A stretch of DNA of 64,000 bases from Girardinichthys multiradiatus (GCF_021462225.1 NC_061796.1:45298891-45362890); one strand, 5' to 3'; shown: positions 14,501-24,442, counted from the first letter of the stretch. The notes: a model not told the origin generated them from the letters alone. Made by a program: numbers and translations.

Positions 14501-17500
14501 AAACCATGTTGTGTTTGTGTAATATTAAAACATCAGTTCATGGACTGTACACACTCCACAAGTCTCTTATCGTTACTCTTAGAATCTGGTTTTATCTGAC
14601 CCAAACTTGTGTTTAACATCCTGCTTACTTTGTTTTCTTTGTTACTAGACTTGGTCTCTGACTCAGAGGAAAGTCAACACAGCACCCAGTCTGCACACAG
14701 TGAAAAAACTCTGTTTGAGAAGCTGGAGATTTTGACCAATCAGGGCTTAATGCAAGTAGTGAAAGTCTTTATTGATTGGCTCAGGACAAACACAGATATC
14801 ATCCTCATGTGTGCACAGGTGAGCTGACATATTCATCTGTATTATTTTATTTCTAAAAACGTTTTTGTTTTACTAAGTGAGACGAGCTTCTTTCTCTGCA
14901 GAGTTCCCAGAGCTTGTGGAACCGTCTGTCTGTTCTGTTAAACCTTCTTCCAGATGGCAGCACGATGCTTCAGGCTGGTGAGTTGGACTGTTAAACAGAG
15001 AGATTTGTTCACATCACAGCAGTAGTCAGCAGAACTAAACCGTAACTGGTTTGGACAGCTGATCCAGGTGGTTTATAACCGTGTTGCAGCTGAATGAGAA
15101 TGAGCACAAACAATGTCCTGAAACGCTTTAGAAATATAAACATTTTTGCACATTAAGTCAGAAAAGCTCTAAACACTCTGCTTTCATCATGTGTCTAGAA
15201 AAGTCTGTGGTGATGTTATTGCTTTATGTGTGTGTTGCAGATCTGGGTCTGAATGCAGAGGTGACAGAAATGTTGAAGGAGTGTGAACAGCCAGGATTGA
15301 TCCAGAATTTGCTGCTACCTGAGGATGTGGCCCTGCGACACCTGCCTGCTCTCAGTGTAGCTCACCGCCGCCTTGATTTTACGCGAGGCAACTCCTCCCT
15401 CAGTCCCCTGCAGGAGGTACGCTCTTCTGATAGGAGAACATTTACAGAACTGGACGTCAGCACGTGGCTTTTTAAAGACATTTGAAATTGACTGAACATC
15501 TCAGGATTTGTTCTATTTAGCTGGTTAGCTTTTGCTTGAATTAACCGCCGTTTTCCAGCTCTTTTCCTTGGAAATAATTATAGGATGATATGTTCTCTAA
15601 ACCATTGTTGCTAATCCAGTTTGACAGAAATGTGCGTCTTTGTTTCTAATAGCGTGTAGAACTCATTCAAGCAAAATGTGTAATCATGAAGGTTTCATAT
15701 AAACTCTAAGTATAGAATCTGTTTCCCAAATGTTTCAGCCCTGGAAAAGTATGTAAAAATGTTTAGGTTTATAGTAATTATGGCTTATTATTCTTATATG
15801 TTTGATTCATATTCCTATGACAGATAAATTCAAATAATAAGACGCCATTTCACAGATTTTTTTCAGCCTGTAGATCACTTCACAGCAGGATTTGGTTTAA
15901 AACAGGCTTTCACCACAGTGCTGAAACCCACCATCCCAACTTCAGTGTAATGTCAGTATTTCTGGATCATGCAGATAATCTGAGTACAAGTATTTCCAAA
16001 GTAAACCCCTAACATTTTTCTGAGTCTTTTCTTTCTTTACCATTAAACAATGTCTGACGCACCCCCATGACTTCTAACATTTAGTCCGCTAAAAATATAC
16101 ATTGGACGTGGACATTTAAGGCCGGTAGAGTCCATCCAAGTGTACAAATGTATTATTGATGTGCAGTACATGAATGTATGGCATGCATTAAATGTAGTAT
16201 CCTATCAGATATTTCATTCAAACAATCTGTTGGGATCTTGAACCCACTGATTTTCAATGATGATTGTAATTTCATATGATGTTGATTATGCAGCTTTGGC
16301 TTGACGTTTTGATAGAAAATATGTACGAATGCTGGCTAATTCGGTAAATAAAGTAGATTTTTTTTTTTTTTTAATACTTTAACCATTTTCAGCAGTGCAG
16401 ATTTAGTGATCTGCATGTTTTCGTATAATCATGCCCAAATTGGATAATTTATTAAACTATTTCTCTATGGATACATTCGTGTGGACTGTTGCGAAAAGAA
16501 CAAATTTTACTTTGCAAAGGAAAAAACAGAGAAAGTTCATTCATCATGTTCACCATCTGCACTGTTAAACTGTGACTTTCTCACAAGTATTCAGTGTGAA
16601 GAAGCTTCAGCTCTTTTATCAGCATTAAATGTTTCTGTAAACACTGTAAATGCACAAATATTTTATAGAAGGAACCTAAATGTAGATCTCAGGTTTTTCA
16701 GAGAAAGGTTTCTGACAGTAGATGGAAATTATTTCTTTTTCTCCAGTGTGTGGTGCGTGTGTGCTGCATTCGCAGTTTTGGCCACTTCCTAACAAATCTC
16801 CAAGGCAACGTCCTGCACTTCAACCCAGAAGCGGGAATCTTTACCAGCATCAACCAGTCCGAGCAGGATAATCTGGTGCAGCAGGCCAAGGCCCAGTTAA
16901 GGATGGTGAGTGACAACCTCCCAACTGAACAGACCCGCACTTCATTTATTCACCACGTAAACAGTAAAATTCACAAACAGCTTTTTTTCTGCAAAGATAA
17001 AATGAGATAATAAATGCATAAATACATATTTTTATTTGATGTTGATGCTCTGTTTTTTTTTTTATTTGTCAGGCTGAAGAGGAGGCGCGTCGAAATCGTT
17101 TAATGAGAGACATGGCCCAGCTTCGACTGCAGGTTATTTTTCAGCCTCTATCTGAAATCATAGCAGTAATGAAGCGCATGAATAGCATGCTGTTGGAAGA
17201 ATAATCAGCAAAATATTTGTGCCTGATTAATGTTTTAATCTTCTTGAATTAGTCACAATTAGATGTAAAACTTTCTTCTTTTTGTTCCTAATCTGCAGTT
17301 GGAGGTTTCACAGCTAGAGGGCAGCCTTCAGCAACCCAAAGCTCAGTCATCCATGTCTCCCTACCTTGTTCCTGACGCTGCAGCCCTCTGCCAGCATCTG
17401 AATCTCATCCGGCAGCTGGCTGGCAGCGGCTGCTTCATCATCATCATCCCAAGAACAGGTCAGCGTACAGCGTCACACTAACACATGGAAGTTGTTTACA

Positions 17501-20500
17501 CCTGTATAAGCCAAACACAAAGCAGATCAGTTAGTAGATGTTTAACTGTACCCCTAAATGTGTCACCACTGATCTGTTTGACCAAAGATTATTCAGATGT
17601 TCCAGTCCACTTACTAGAACACTGAAACTGGACACAATACCAGTCAGTTATCCGTCAGTGCTCTGTTCCAGCTGCCGTCCGCGTTTGCTTCATCTGGTAA
17701 CTGTCTGTGTTGCAGTGATTGACGGGCTTGATCGATTAAAGAAGGAGAATGCTGGTGCAAGAGACGGCATCCGCTTTTTGGAGTCGGAATTCCGCAAAGG
17801 CAACAGGTTAATGTCTTTAGTATGGACCCTTCACAGAGGTTCTTTATAACTCTGGCCCGAAAGTATTGAAATTTTAGCAAGTTTTTAAATGAAAATATCA
17901 TAGTTTTTGCAGTTTTTCTATGCGTTTACATGCAGTGTTTGCATAGAATTTTCCACAGCAGAATGGATTCATTACTGCAAGGGATAATTTTCTTATGGAT
18001 TATTTTTTTGGTCAATAGATGAGAAACTTTGTATTTCTTCCACATCATTTTCCCTAAATATTGACTTTCAGTGAGAACGGATTCATCCTCTTAGTAAAGC
18101 TGGGACACACTAAACGACTTTCTCAGTCGTCATAGATTTGGAAAAGACGAGATATTCGCATAACCGACTGTATCCAGATCCACCTCAAAAAATTCAAAAA
18201 TGATTGTTTGACTGTGACTGGGGTTGGGTCGGGTCGGGTCGGTACGATTTTAGTTCTGACTCTCCCTATCAACTGACCGCACCCACTGCAGACAGAGATT
18301 TTCTCCAACTGGGAATGGGGGATAAAATCATGTAGTTTGGCCCCAGTTTGAAAGTGGGATGTTTTCCTTTATATTAAAATCTAACAATAGAAATAACATG
18401 GTGGTTCTTTAAAGGTCAGGTAGCATGCCAGTAATGTACTTGCAATGTGTTGGATCTGGGTCCTGTTGAACCTTCCCTCTGTAGGTACATACGCTGTCAG
18501 AAGGAGTCGGGTCGCACTTTTGAAAGAGATAAACTAAAACGGCAGGACATTGAAGCTTGGTAAGCTTTGATCCATTCCAGTCAACTCAAGCTAAATTTAA
18601 GCTCTTTGTAATCTGACTCCTCTGCTCTGATCCTCCTTGTTTTTAGGCACCTGTATAAGATGGTGGACAGCTGCCGACAGCTAACAGTGTCCCAGAGCAA
18701 CGGAGACGAAGATACAGCCGGCATGGTGACCATCCTGACGGGCCATGAGGTGGACGAGCTCTGCACTCGGTCTGCAGCCATGAAGGTCGGTCTTTCTGGG
18801 TTATTTAACAATTTTGGTTTCATGAAGGTGCATCTACTTAAGCAGAGCAACATCAGCTTCGTAACACAGCTTGAACAGATCAAACCGCGTGTCAGAAGCT
18901 CCACCGCTGTTCAAAATAGCAGTGGAAAACATTCAAGAAGCTGCTCTGCAATTAAAAGATGCTTTCAAAAATAAATAATACTGCTTTAATAATAGTAATA
19001 ATTTAGTTGTACCAATAAAACATTTTTCATTAATTATAAAGAGAAAATTTACTTCAAACTTTTCTAAAGTCTTAATGGCTTGACAGTACACTGTGTTACA
19101 CAATGAATGGAAAGTGTCTTGCAAAACTAATTATTACATAAACTACATTTCTTCACTTTAACACCACATTTTCTCTGTATTTCTTTCACATTTCATGTTA
19201 AATAAATATGAAATGGTTCTTTATTATGAACTGGAAGGAAAATGATACATGGTTTAAGATTTATTACCAATAGAGTAACATTATACTGTAATAGCCTTAA
19301 ATAAAGTCCAAGCAGTTACTTTCAGAAATTACATTCACTATATTGCCAAAAGTATTTGCTTGTCTACTTCTACATGTTCATGAAGTTTGACGACATCCTT
19401 TTCTTAATCTATAAGGTCCAGTTTGTTGATGGACCCACCGTTGACAGCAACTTTCACTATTCTGTAAACACCTTCCACAAGGTTTAGGAGTGTGTTCGTA
19501 GGCAGAGAAAACCAGAACCGCAGCTTCTGTTCCGATTCATCCCAAAAGTGTCGGAGAAGGTTGAGGTCAGGACTCTGTGCAGTTCAGTCAGGTTTCTCCA
19601 CACTAAACTTCATACACCTGCAGCCATGGAAGTGATTGGAACACCAGAATTCATTGATCTAGAGGTGGGATCCAAAACGTCTGGGAACATAGTGTAATTA
19701 GTAGGTAGACTTCACCTGTTTCATTTCATTTAGCAGTTCTGTCTAGTGCCGCTACATGCCTGTCCAGGAGACGCGAAGTGAAAACTGTGTTTTAAAGAAG
19801 CTCTGTTCAGTTTAAAATTGGTGAACTTCCTCAGTGCTTTTGTGATGACTGTTGCAATGTGGAAATATGTCGAAGTTCAAAATATTGGTATGACAGGATT
19901 TCAAGCTAAAATGACTCTATAACCAGGACTCACCGAGTCACATCCTGACAGCAGCTGAGTAGGTCTTTGCAAGGCAGACAAAAATGGACGACATTTTTAA
20001 ATTACTGCCACAGATTTTTAATTGGATTTAGGACTGGACTTTGACTAGGCCATTGTAACACATGAATGAATAGGCTTTGATTTAAATCAATTCACTGTAG
20101 CCCTGGCTTGTATGCTCAGGGCCAGAAGCTGAACTTCCTCCCCAGTAGAGTCTCTTGTTGCCACCAACAGGTTTTTTTTGAGAATTGTCCTGCAGTTATC
20201 TTCATCCATCTTCCCATCAACTTGGATCAGCCATACTGTCCCTGCTGAAGAAAAGCATTCCCACAGCAGGATAGTGCCACCATCATAGTGGGGTTGGTGT
20301 GTCCAGGGTGAAGTGCAGTAGATTTTTACCACCCATAGAATTTTATTCAAGTTTTATTCAAGTCCCTTTTCTTCCATTTACCAATTATGCACTACTTTGT
20401 GTTGCTTCTATCACATGAAATCCAATACAATTCATTCAAGATGGTGGTTGTAAGGTGATAAAAGGGTTCAGAACATTTTTACAGGGCATCATATTTCTTC

Positions 20501-20638
20501 ATGCAGTGCTGAGTTTTAGCAATATTTGCCTCTCCTTGTTCTTGTCTCTGCCAGTCGGCGACCCAGGCTGCATCGTCTGCAGGCATGGAGCTGAAAAACA
20601 TCCTGGAGTTCTACCGTCAGTGGAAGGAGATCGGCTGA
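2382..20638 (+). CDS. smg5: smg5, nonsense-mediated mRNA decay factor (5'-incomplete gene, 20 exons)
   Basis: SMG5 pairs with SMG7, binds phosphorylated UPF1 and promotes dephosphorylation and decay of mRNAs with premature stops, in the cytoplasm. Twenty exons, all bounded by AG and GT and all phase-compatible, give 1062 residues plus stop, against about 1016 for the whole human protein. Order of regions: N-terminal 14-3-3-like/EST1 helical repeats (residues about 1-370 of this partial product, with blocks such as [26 protein letters not shown] and [20 protein letters not shown]), a long acidic low-complexity centre (about 369-666), a second helical part, then a C-terminal PIN domain from about residue 881 ending QWKEIG. 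The first base of the first exon completes a codon begun upstream, so roughly 60 N-terminal residues are encoded left of the window; I searched 1-2381 and did not find them. Family knowledge: the SMG5 PIN domain lacks most catalytic acidic residues and is not a nuclease, unlike SMG6. Several introns hold transposons, but no exon is broken. Confidence 0.97.
2583..2960. other. smg5 intron, unassigned
   Basis: This is intronic sequence between the first smg5 exon and the L2 element. Short open frames occur here but none resembles a known protein, and I see no repeat family I recognise. Confidence 0.4.
2960..6270 (+). mobile_element. L2-clade LINE, degenerate, split by a solo LTR
   Basis: This is a non-LTR retrotransposon relic in a smg5 intron. 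An apurinic endonuclease domain is recognisable from about 3130 ([22 protein letters not shown], then [11 protein letters not shown] near 3535 and LSDHFSVIF near 3730). Reverse transcriptase follows ([20 protein letters not shown] near 4520, [16 protein letters not shown] near 4740, [17 protein letters not shown] near 4915, NYSDDTQLY near 5500). The usual L2 C-terminal block [20 protein letters not shown] lies near 5890. The tail ends with the L2-type aaaagcgctctataaataaa near 6240. Several frameshifts and stops (for example at 3397 and 3656) make it inactive. The 5' boundary is approximate. The alternative is another jockey-superfamily clade. Confidence 0.85.
5006..5490 (-). mobile_element. 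solo LTR (485 bp) inserted in the L2 element
   Basis: The segment starts TGTTGTGG and ends CCATTACA, the TG...CA form of an LTR. It is flanked on both sides by TTAT (5002-5005 and 5491-5494). Removing it with one TTAT restores the L2 reading frame across N-N-V-S-Y-H-N-Y-S-D-D. It has no internal coding. On the minus strand an AATAAA lies in the distal part, so minus orientation is more likely. It is a remnant of recombination between the two LTRs of an ERV- or Gypsy-like element. Confidence 0.75.
6297..6314. repeat. poly(T) tract
   Basis: An uninterrupted T run of about 18 bases lies just upstream of the next smg5 exon, beyond the L2 tail. It is a simple repeat. Confidence 0.9.
6380..6536 (+). 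CDS. smg5: smg5 exon 2 in window
   Basis: Acceptor tatttttag, donor gtgaga. It encodes [16 protein letters not shown] through [12 protein letters not shown] and ends in phase 1. The block is near-identical to vertebrate SMG5. Confidence 0.95.
7197..7286 (+). CDS. smg5: smg5 exon 3 in window
   Basis: Acceptor caacag, donor gtaata. It encodes [20 protein letters not shown] followed by [10 protein letters not shown]. Phase 1 on both sides. Confidence 0.95.
7636..7725 (+). CDS. smg5: smg5 exon 4 in window
   Basis: Acceptor gtcatcag, donor gtgagt. It encodes [20 protein letters not shown] and [10 protein letters not shown], part of the helical EST1 region. Confidence 0.95.
7726..9341. other. smg5 intron, no feature beyond a short ATT repeat
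   Basis: About 1.6 kb of intron. An (ATT)n tract lies at 8018-8039. I see no coding exon, hairpin or recognised transposon in the remainder. A short minus-strand open frame at 8156-8449 has no recognisable content. Confidence 0.5.
8018..8039. repeat. (ATT)n microsatellite
   Basis: About seven tandem ATT units in a smg5 intron. Confidence 0.9.
9342..9420 (+). CDS. smg5: smg5 exon 5 in window
   Basis: Acceptor ttccacag, donor gtgagg. It encodes [20 protein letters not shown] then TYYYLR and ends in phase 2, splitting a cysteine codon. Confidence 0.95.
9508..9633 (+). CDS. smg5: smg5 exon 6 in window
   Basis: Acceptor tccttag, donor gtgagg. It encodes [20 protein letters not shown] followed by [19 protein letters not shown]. 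Confidence 0.95.
10011..10079 (+). CDS. smg5: smg5 exon 7 in window
   Basis: Acceptor ttccatatag, donor gtacat. It encodes [21 protein letters not shown] placed the donor to keep phase 2 into the next exon. Confidence 0.92.
10371..10603 (+). CDS. smg5: smg5 exon 8 in window
   Basis: The acceptor gctaatgaag is weak in pyrimidines immediately before the AG but preserves phase. It encodes [20 protein letters not shown], an acidic insert, then [20 protein letters not shown]. Donor gtgtga. Confidence 0.93.
10604..11437. other. smg5 intron, nothing recognised
   Basis: About 830 bp of AT-rich intron. Open frames on either strand here are short and resemble nothing I know. Confidence 0.5.
11438..11575 (+). 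CDS. smg5: smg5 exon 9 in window
   Basis: Acceptor gtttaag, donor gtgaga. It encodes [20 protein letters not shown] followed by [11 protein letters not shown], the last conserved helices before the acidic centre. Confidence 0.95.
11576..12389. other. smg5 intron, nothing recognised
   Basis: About 810 bp of intron. The text around 11710-11770 recurs near 12180-12250 as an approximate reverse complement (see findings), suggesting a small foldback element. No coding content. Confidence 0.45.
12390..13283 (+). CDS. smg5: smg5 exon 10 in window (large acidic exon)
   Basis: Acceptor ctaacccag, donor gtagcg. This 894-bp exon encodes the disordered centre: acidic runs, a basic patch [18 protein letters not shown], then the conserved [14 protein letters not shown], [20 protein letters not shown] and [20 protein letters not shown] blocks. 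The frame continues past the donor to a stop at 13318, which is intronic read-through. Composition is very Glu/Ser rich, so opposite-strand open frames here are shadows. Confidence 0.95.
13345..14530 (+). mobile_element. Tc1-like DNA transposon relic (family A)
   Basis: It sits in a smg5 intron. The left end has the family-A terminal text (cactttacaaccac, gtgatagaccaacacaaagt, gaactggaaggggaaaatga), and its complement recurs at the right end near 14450. Transposase remains on the plus strand include the [20 protein letters not shown] block near 14205 in place of the usual SPDLNPIE. Stops and frameshifts are frequent, so it is inactive. Bases 13825-13870 match a stretch at 46136-46195 in another copy. 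Confidence 0.8.
14649..14818 (+). CDS. smg5: smg5 exon 11 in window
   Basis: Acceptor gttactag, donor gtgagc. It encodes [20 protein letters not shown] and [18 protein letters not shown]. Ends in phase 0. Confidence 0.95.
14902..14977 (+). CDS. smg5: smg5 exon 12 in window
   Basis: Acceptor ttctctgcag, donor gtgagt. It encodes [20 protein letters not shown], matching human [17 protein letters not shown]. Confidence 0.95.
15241..15416 (+). CDS. smg5: smg5 exon 13 in window
   Basis: Acceptor tgtgttgcag, donor gtacgc. It encodes [20 protein letters not shown] and [16 protein letters not shown]. Phase 1 in, phase 0 out. Confidence 0.95.
15417..16746. other. smg5 intron, nothing recognised
   Basis: About 1.3 kb of AT-rich intron with a T run near 16361. 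The open frame from 16481 runs into the next exon in the wrong phase and is not coding. Confidence 0.5.
16747..16905 (+). CDS. smg5: smg5 exon 14 in window
   Basis: Acceptor ttctccag, donor gtgagt. It encodes [20 protein letters not shown] and the [17 protein letters not shown] helix. Confidence 0.95.
17073..17132 (+). CDS. smg5: smg5 exon 15 in window
   Basis: Acceptor atttgtcag, donor gttatt (a non-consensus +3 to +6). It encodes [20 protein letters not shown] exactly as in human SMG5. This 60-bp exon is missed by open-frame scans. Confidence 0.95.
17299..17458 (+). CDS. smg5: smg5 exon 16 in window (PIN domain start)
   Basis: Acceptor atctgcag, donor gtcagc. It encodes [20 protein letters not shown] and [20 protein letters not shown], then the hydrophobic beta strand CFIIIIPRT. 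The PIN fold's first acidic position is the D of YLVPD. Confidence 0.95.
17716..17806 (+). CDS. smg5: smg5 exon 17 in window
   Basis: Acceptor tgttgcag, donor gttaat. It encodes [20 protein letters not shown] then [10 protein letters not shown]. Part of the PIN domain. Confidence 0.95.
18221..18242. repeat. GGGTC-type pentamer repeat
   Basis: Three to four tandem units of gggt(c/t)g lie in a smg5 intron. The rest of 17807-18484 shows nothing recognisable. Confidence 0.7.
18485..18559 (+). CDS. smg5: smg5 exon 18 in window
   Basis: Acceptor ccctctgtag, donor gtaagc. It encodes [20 protein letters not shown] and DIEAW. Phase 2 on both sides. Confidence 0.95.
18647..18785 (+). CDS. smg5: smg5 exon 19 in window
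   Basis: Acceptor tgtttttag, donor gtcggt. It encodes [20 protein letters not shown] and [20 protein letters not shown]. The donor is chosen because it keeps phase 0 into the last exon. Confidence 0.92.
19190..20490 (-). mobile_element. Tc1-like transposon relic (family A), interrupted
   Basis: It occupies the last smg5 intron. The left end has gaactggaaggaaaatgata near 19230. The right end has its complement (caattatgcactactttgtg near 20380, then a poorly matched terminus). The minus strand at 20087-20350 encodes a transposase piece with [20 protein letters not shown] and a [16 protein letters not shown] stretch. It is split by the short element at 19332-19697, and stops break the frame. 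Confidence 0.75.
19332..19697 (+). mobile_element. short non-autonomous DNA transposon, copy 1
   Basis: It begins cactatattgccaaaagtat, a terminal motif common in fish elements, and ends with a decayed inverse (ctgggaacatagtg). The interior has gtttgttgatggacccacc and tccacaaggtttaggagtgt, and includes ttgaggtcaggactctgtgc. A second copy with the same internal structure is at 62887-63226. No coding capacity remains. It is probably an internally deleted derivative of a larger Tc1/mariner-type element. Confidence 0.7.
20555..20638 (+). CDS. smg5: smg5 last coding exon
   Basis: Acceptor tctctgccag. It encodes [20 protein letters not shown] and RQWKEIG, followed by TGA at 20636-20638. The human C-terminus is FYKQWKEIG. 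Confidence 0.97.
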   Translation, partial: SATQAASSAGMELKNILEFYRQWKEIG

Positions 20639-20830
20639 GAGCTTAAAGGGGGGGCAGCTGTCGGTGCTGCGAACAGCTGATCGATCACAACACTCGCTCC
20701 CTCTCTCTCTCTCCCACTCTTTGGCTCTGTGTGTATCTGCGTCTCCAAAAAGGAAACAAAACGACTCAAAAGAAAGCTGGATCCAAGAGTTAGAAGTTTT
20801 GAGGGCTGGACAATGAAATAAAGCGGAGTT
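20639..20830 (+). other. proximal smg5 3' UTR with early AATAAA
   Basis: AATAAA at 20816-20821 is the first possible poly(A) signal after the stop, in gacaatgaaataaagcgga. A short-UTR transcript is possible. Confidence 0.35.
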
Positions 20831-21798
20831 CAAAAATAAAAAACAAAAGATGAAACACAGGCAAAACAACGCTATAAGAAGCAGCAGATCTCCCACCTGT
20901 CAGTTTGTTAAACATAAAGCGTGAGCGCCGCAGCGGTCGGGGGTGGAAACGGTGGGAGGGCGCTGCACAAATTCAAGTGCCCCTGGTTCACCTCTAACCA
21001 GGAATACACTGTATATGTTAGCAAACGCGTACATTTTGTGTTGAGAGAAACCATGCACACAAACTCATTCACGCTACAATGAATCCATATAGAAATTTAG
21101 AGCAGTGGTCTGGGTTCCCTTCCCCCTTTCCTTCAGTCTAATTTCCAGAAACCGGGTCAGGGATGTAAACCTGGTTGGGCTTTAAACAAGCAGAGTGACA
21201 GAGGAGGCCCAGTCTGACTTCCATCGCTCAGAAACAAACCAGGCGCCCTGAAGTTCACAGGCTTTCAGGAAGGATTCTAGATGATGGATATATTGTTTAT
21301 CTTGTTTTTTAAATGTTATTTTGGATTATTTTTTCCTTATTTGCGGTGTACTTCTGTGACCAGTGATGTATGTACTGTGCTATTTTTGTCTGAGTAAAAA
21401 AAGAGAAAACTCAGCAGGCGTCACACCTGTTTGAAGATTTTCATTTGGATTTTATTTTTGTACCCAAATGATGTTTATTTTGCTTTTTTGTGAACTAAAT
21501 CTGAATGATAAACACAGGAATGTTCAAGGGAAAGGGGAAGGGCTTGCTATTATGTGTTGATCCACTGTACCAATCCTGAACACAAGCTAATAAAGCAGAA
21601 TCTATTTATAAGATGTCAAGTTAAAGGGAGCAGGTAGGTAGAAGCTGATTGGTGGATATCAGCTGACCTGTCCTGGAGGGTCTGGGCTGTGTTTGGATGT
21701 CTGTGAACTCCTGAAATGTATCCCATCAACATCACCATTTCCATAGTGACTGTCCCATCATGCAGAGGAGAACCAGTGTGTGTGGCCATGCATTGAAC

Positions 21799-21804
21799 AA
21801 TAAA
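21799..21804 (+). terminator. smg5: candidate poly(A) signal of smg5
   Basis: AATAAA with a downstream GT/T-rich element. A second AATAAA at 21589 could be used instead. Confidence 0.6.
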
Positions 21805-22204
21805 GAGAAACTGATGCTGACCTTTTTGTGGTTTTCTTTCTCTGTCTTCTGCACTAGTTTAGTCAATAGTGCATTAATAAAAGGGAATAATTACCTAGGA
21901 GTGTAATAGAAGGATTACACAAACTCACCGTTTTTCAGGGTTGAATGAGTACACAGCAAACCACTTCAATGAACATCACAAACAAGAATTATACATTCAG
22001 GCTGAAATCTTTGATTAGATGTCTAAGTTTCACCTCAGCTACACGCTTTTGTGGAGCAACCAAGCTTGTGTTTGGATAATGAACCACTTTAATCAGAAAT
22101 AATTAAATAGTTTAAGAATGGACCTGGCTTTTCATTTTGAGCGAGTACAAGACTTCTCCAGAATTCAAACTATTTCAGCTGTCTAAGCTGTTGATTTGTG
22201 GCAA

Positions 22205-22670
22205 ACTTTAAAAATTTAGATGAAGTCCTCCTCTGGTACCACTGGCAGTGAAATAACCCCACACCATGATGTTAAGCTGCTCCTGCTCTTTCATGTTGGA
22301 TGGTTTTCACTTGTGAATAGCAATCTTCAAGTCTAACCACAGATTCTTAATTAATTAATTAAGGTCTGGACTTTGACTAGGCCATTCCAACACATTTAAA
22401 TGTTTGCCCTTAAACCACTGAAGTGTTGCTCCTGCAGGATGCTTCAGGGCATTGTCCTGCTGGATGAAAGGTGAACCCCGACCCAGTCTCATATCGCAGG
22501 CAGGCTGGCACAGGTTTTTCTTAGGAACATCCCTGTATTTGGCACCATCCATCTTTGCCTCGACTCGGACCAGTTTCCAAGTCCCTGCTGCTGAAAAACA
22601 ACCCCACAGCATGATGCTGCCCCCGCCATGTTTCACTGTGAACTTTCAGGACCATTTTTTTATCTATTGA
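22205..22670 (-). mobile_element. Tc1-like transposon relic (minus strand)
   Basis: The minus strand at 22355-22636 encodes KHGGGSIMLWGCFSAAGTWK, a QQDNALKHPA remnant of the second catalytic Asp motif, and [11 protein letters not shown]. The third catalytic Glu region is cut off at the left, where ttaattaattaattaagg intervenes. Bases 22205-22320 look like part of a related minus-strand transposase, so two fragments may be joined here. Confidence 0.75.
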
Positions 22671-22749
22671 TAATTTAACCCCCCAGTTTATAAGCCCAGT
22701 TTTCAACAAATATGATGGCATTTTGTATTCTATCATATTATGTTTTTCC

Positions 22750-23480
22750 CTTTTCTCCGCAAAGCCCCATCATTAGCAAATAATGCCTTTATAATATCCT
22801 GACCTCCTTCAGAAAACACATCATTACCTGATCATGCTACTCCCATCTGTACATGTATAACTCTTATCAAATGGAAAATGTTTAGTCCAAAGGTAGGCTC
22901 TTCCTGTTATTCCCATTCTATATAATTTTATAAGTAATCCATCCTTCCATACCACGTCGTATGCTTTCTTGAAAAACACCGCCACCACTTCCCTATTAAC
23001 TTGAGCATTCCAAGTATCTGATTCCAAAAACACATGTACTCCTTCCTTTTCCTGAACCCACATGATGACAGTGGCCTTCTGCTTTCTGCATAATATGCCA
23101 TCCTTTCAGTTATCATTCTCTCCATTATGGTACCTACACATGAGAGTACTATGGGCCTCTAACTTAAAGGGTTTGTTGGATATTTTCCTGGGTTATTATA
23201 ACTGCCTACTTCCAGTTACTGGGTAACTTTCCTTCTTCCCAGATTTGATTAAACAAGCCTAAACATCTTTCTAGCTGTTTTAACATAATATAACATACAG
23301 TATCTGATCTTTCCCTGGTGCTGTTAATCCTGATTTATGAATTGCTCTCTTTATTTCTTGGATAGAAAAGGGAGCATTCATATCTGGGGTTGTTCAACCA
23401 ACTAAGATTATAGCTTTTGTTTCTCTTGTCTGTTCCCTCCTATATTTCCCCTGCTCTGATAAGTTATCAGAAAAGGTGTG
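22750..23480 (-). mobile_element. non-LTR retrotransposon reverse transcriptase fragment (I/jockey-like)
   Basis: Read on the minus strand, the piece gives SGLTAPGKDQI near 23320, VGTIMERMITERMAYYAES near 23115, SCGFRKRKEY near 23065 and AYDVVWKDGLLIKLYRMGIT near 22960. This is the order of RT motifs in fish I/Nimb-like LINEs. Catalytic YADD is not present in what remains. It is frameshifted and truncated at both ends. Confidence 0.7.
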
Positions 23481-23650
23481 TTTATACTGACAGATCATGT
23501 GACACTTGGATTGCACACAGGTGGACTTCATTTCACTAATTACATGACGTTTGAAGTTAATTGGTTAAACCAGAACTGTTGAGGGGGCTTCATAGCAAAG
23601 GGGTGGATACAGATGCACAAGGCAGTTTTCAGTTTTTTCTTTTTTACGCA
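23465..23650. mobile_element. DNA transposon terminal fragment
   Basis: The text gattgcacacaggtggactt, aattggttaaaccagaactg, gggggcttcatagcaaaggg resembles the end of a common fish Tc1-type repeat. No coding is present. Boundaries are approximate. Confidence 0.45.
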
Positions 23651-23684
23651 CACACACCACACATATATATATATATATATATAT
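23651..23684. repeat. (CA)n/(AT)n microsatellite
   Basis: A short CACACA stretch passes into about eleven AT units. Confidence 0.9.
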
Positions 23685-23699
23685 TTCTTTTTTTTCTCA

Positions 23700-24400
23700 T
23701 TTTACTTAACAACATTTTCTGCATCCATCACATAACATAACATTAAAAACATTTAAAGCAAGGGGTGGAATGTGTGGACAGTATGTGAAAAATCAAGAGT
23801 AACAATATTTTATAATCATGGATACCTAAAAAAGCCTGTTCCAACTTCTCCAATCAGCTGATTTTTTGTAAAGATATGAAAACAAACATTAAGATTATTA
23901 AGGAGGTTAACTACTTTTTCAAGTTGAGCCATAGCAAAATCCTTAAATAACACTTCTGATATTCAATCGTGGCTTTTGGTTTTGGTGGGCCACCCGAACA
24001 CTACTAGGGCCCCACATCTGTCCACCCCTAGAAAACTTTCTGGAGGCTCCCTTGCTGAAAGAGGCCTGGTTGTTAGATTCGCAGTGATATTAGCTGGACT
24101 TTCACAGCTTCACCTGATGGGTCTGTGCACAATAAATGCAATAAAACTATTCCAGATTGATCAAACTACATCTTTGTGTGCTTGCTTTAAAGTAATAACT
24201 GAATTGGAGCAAACAGAGTAAGTTGGTGATGGAGTTAAACATTTTCCACCAGACTGATCAGAACCCAGAGGGAAAGCTGATGTTAGCTCTAACATTCCTC
24301 CAGTAAACGTGAGTGAGCTCCTCGTGTAAATTCTCCCGAGGGCCCCTTTCCTCCATTCTCTGAATCTGGGTCTCTGTGTGACTTTCCTTCTTTTCTTTCT
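23700..24400. other. intergenic, nothing recognised
   Basis: AT-rich at first, with higher GC from about 23980. I recognise no gene or repeat family. Confidence 0.4.
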
Positions 24401-24442
24401 CCCTGCCGCCCCTCATTGTGCGCCCCTCTGTCCCTCTGCAGG

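Larger units (their letters stand above)
20639..21825 (+). other. smg5: smg5 3' untranslated region
   Basis: About 1.2 kb of non-coding sequence follows the stop. Candidate AATAAA signals lie at 21589-21594 and 21799-21804; the second is followed within about 25 bases by a TG/T-rich stretch (tttttgtggttttc), the better cleavage context. Alternative polyadenylation is possible. Confidence 0.7.
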
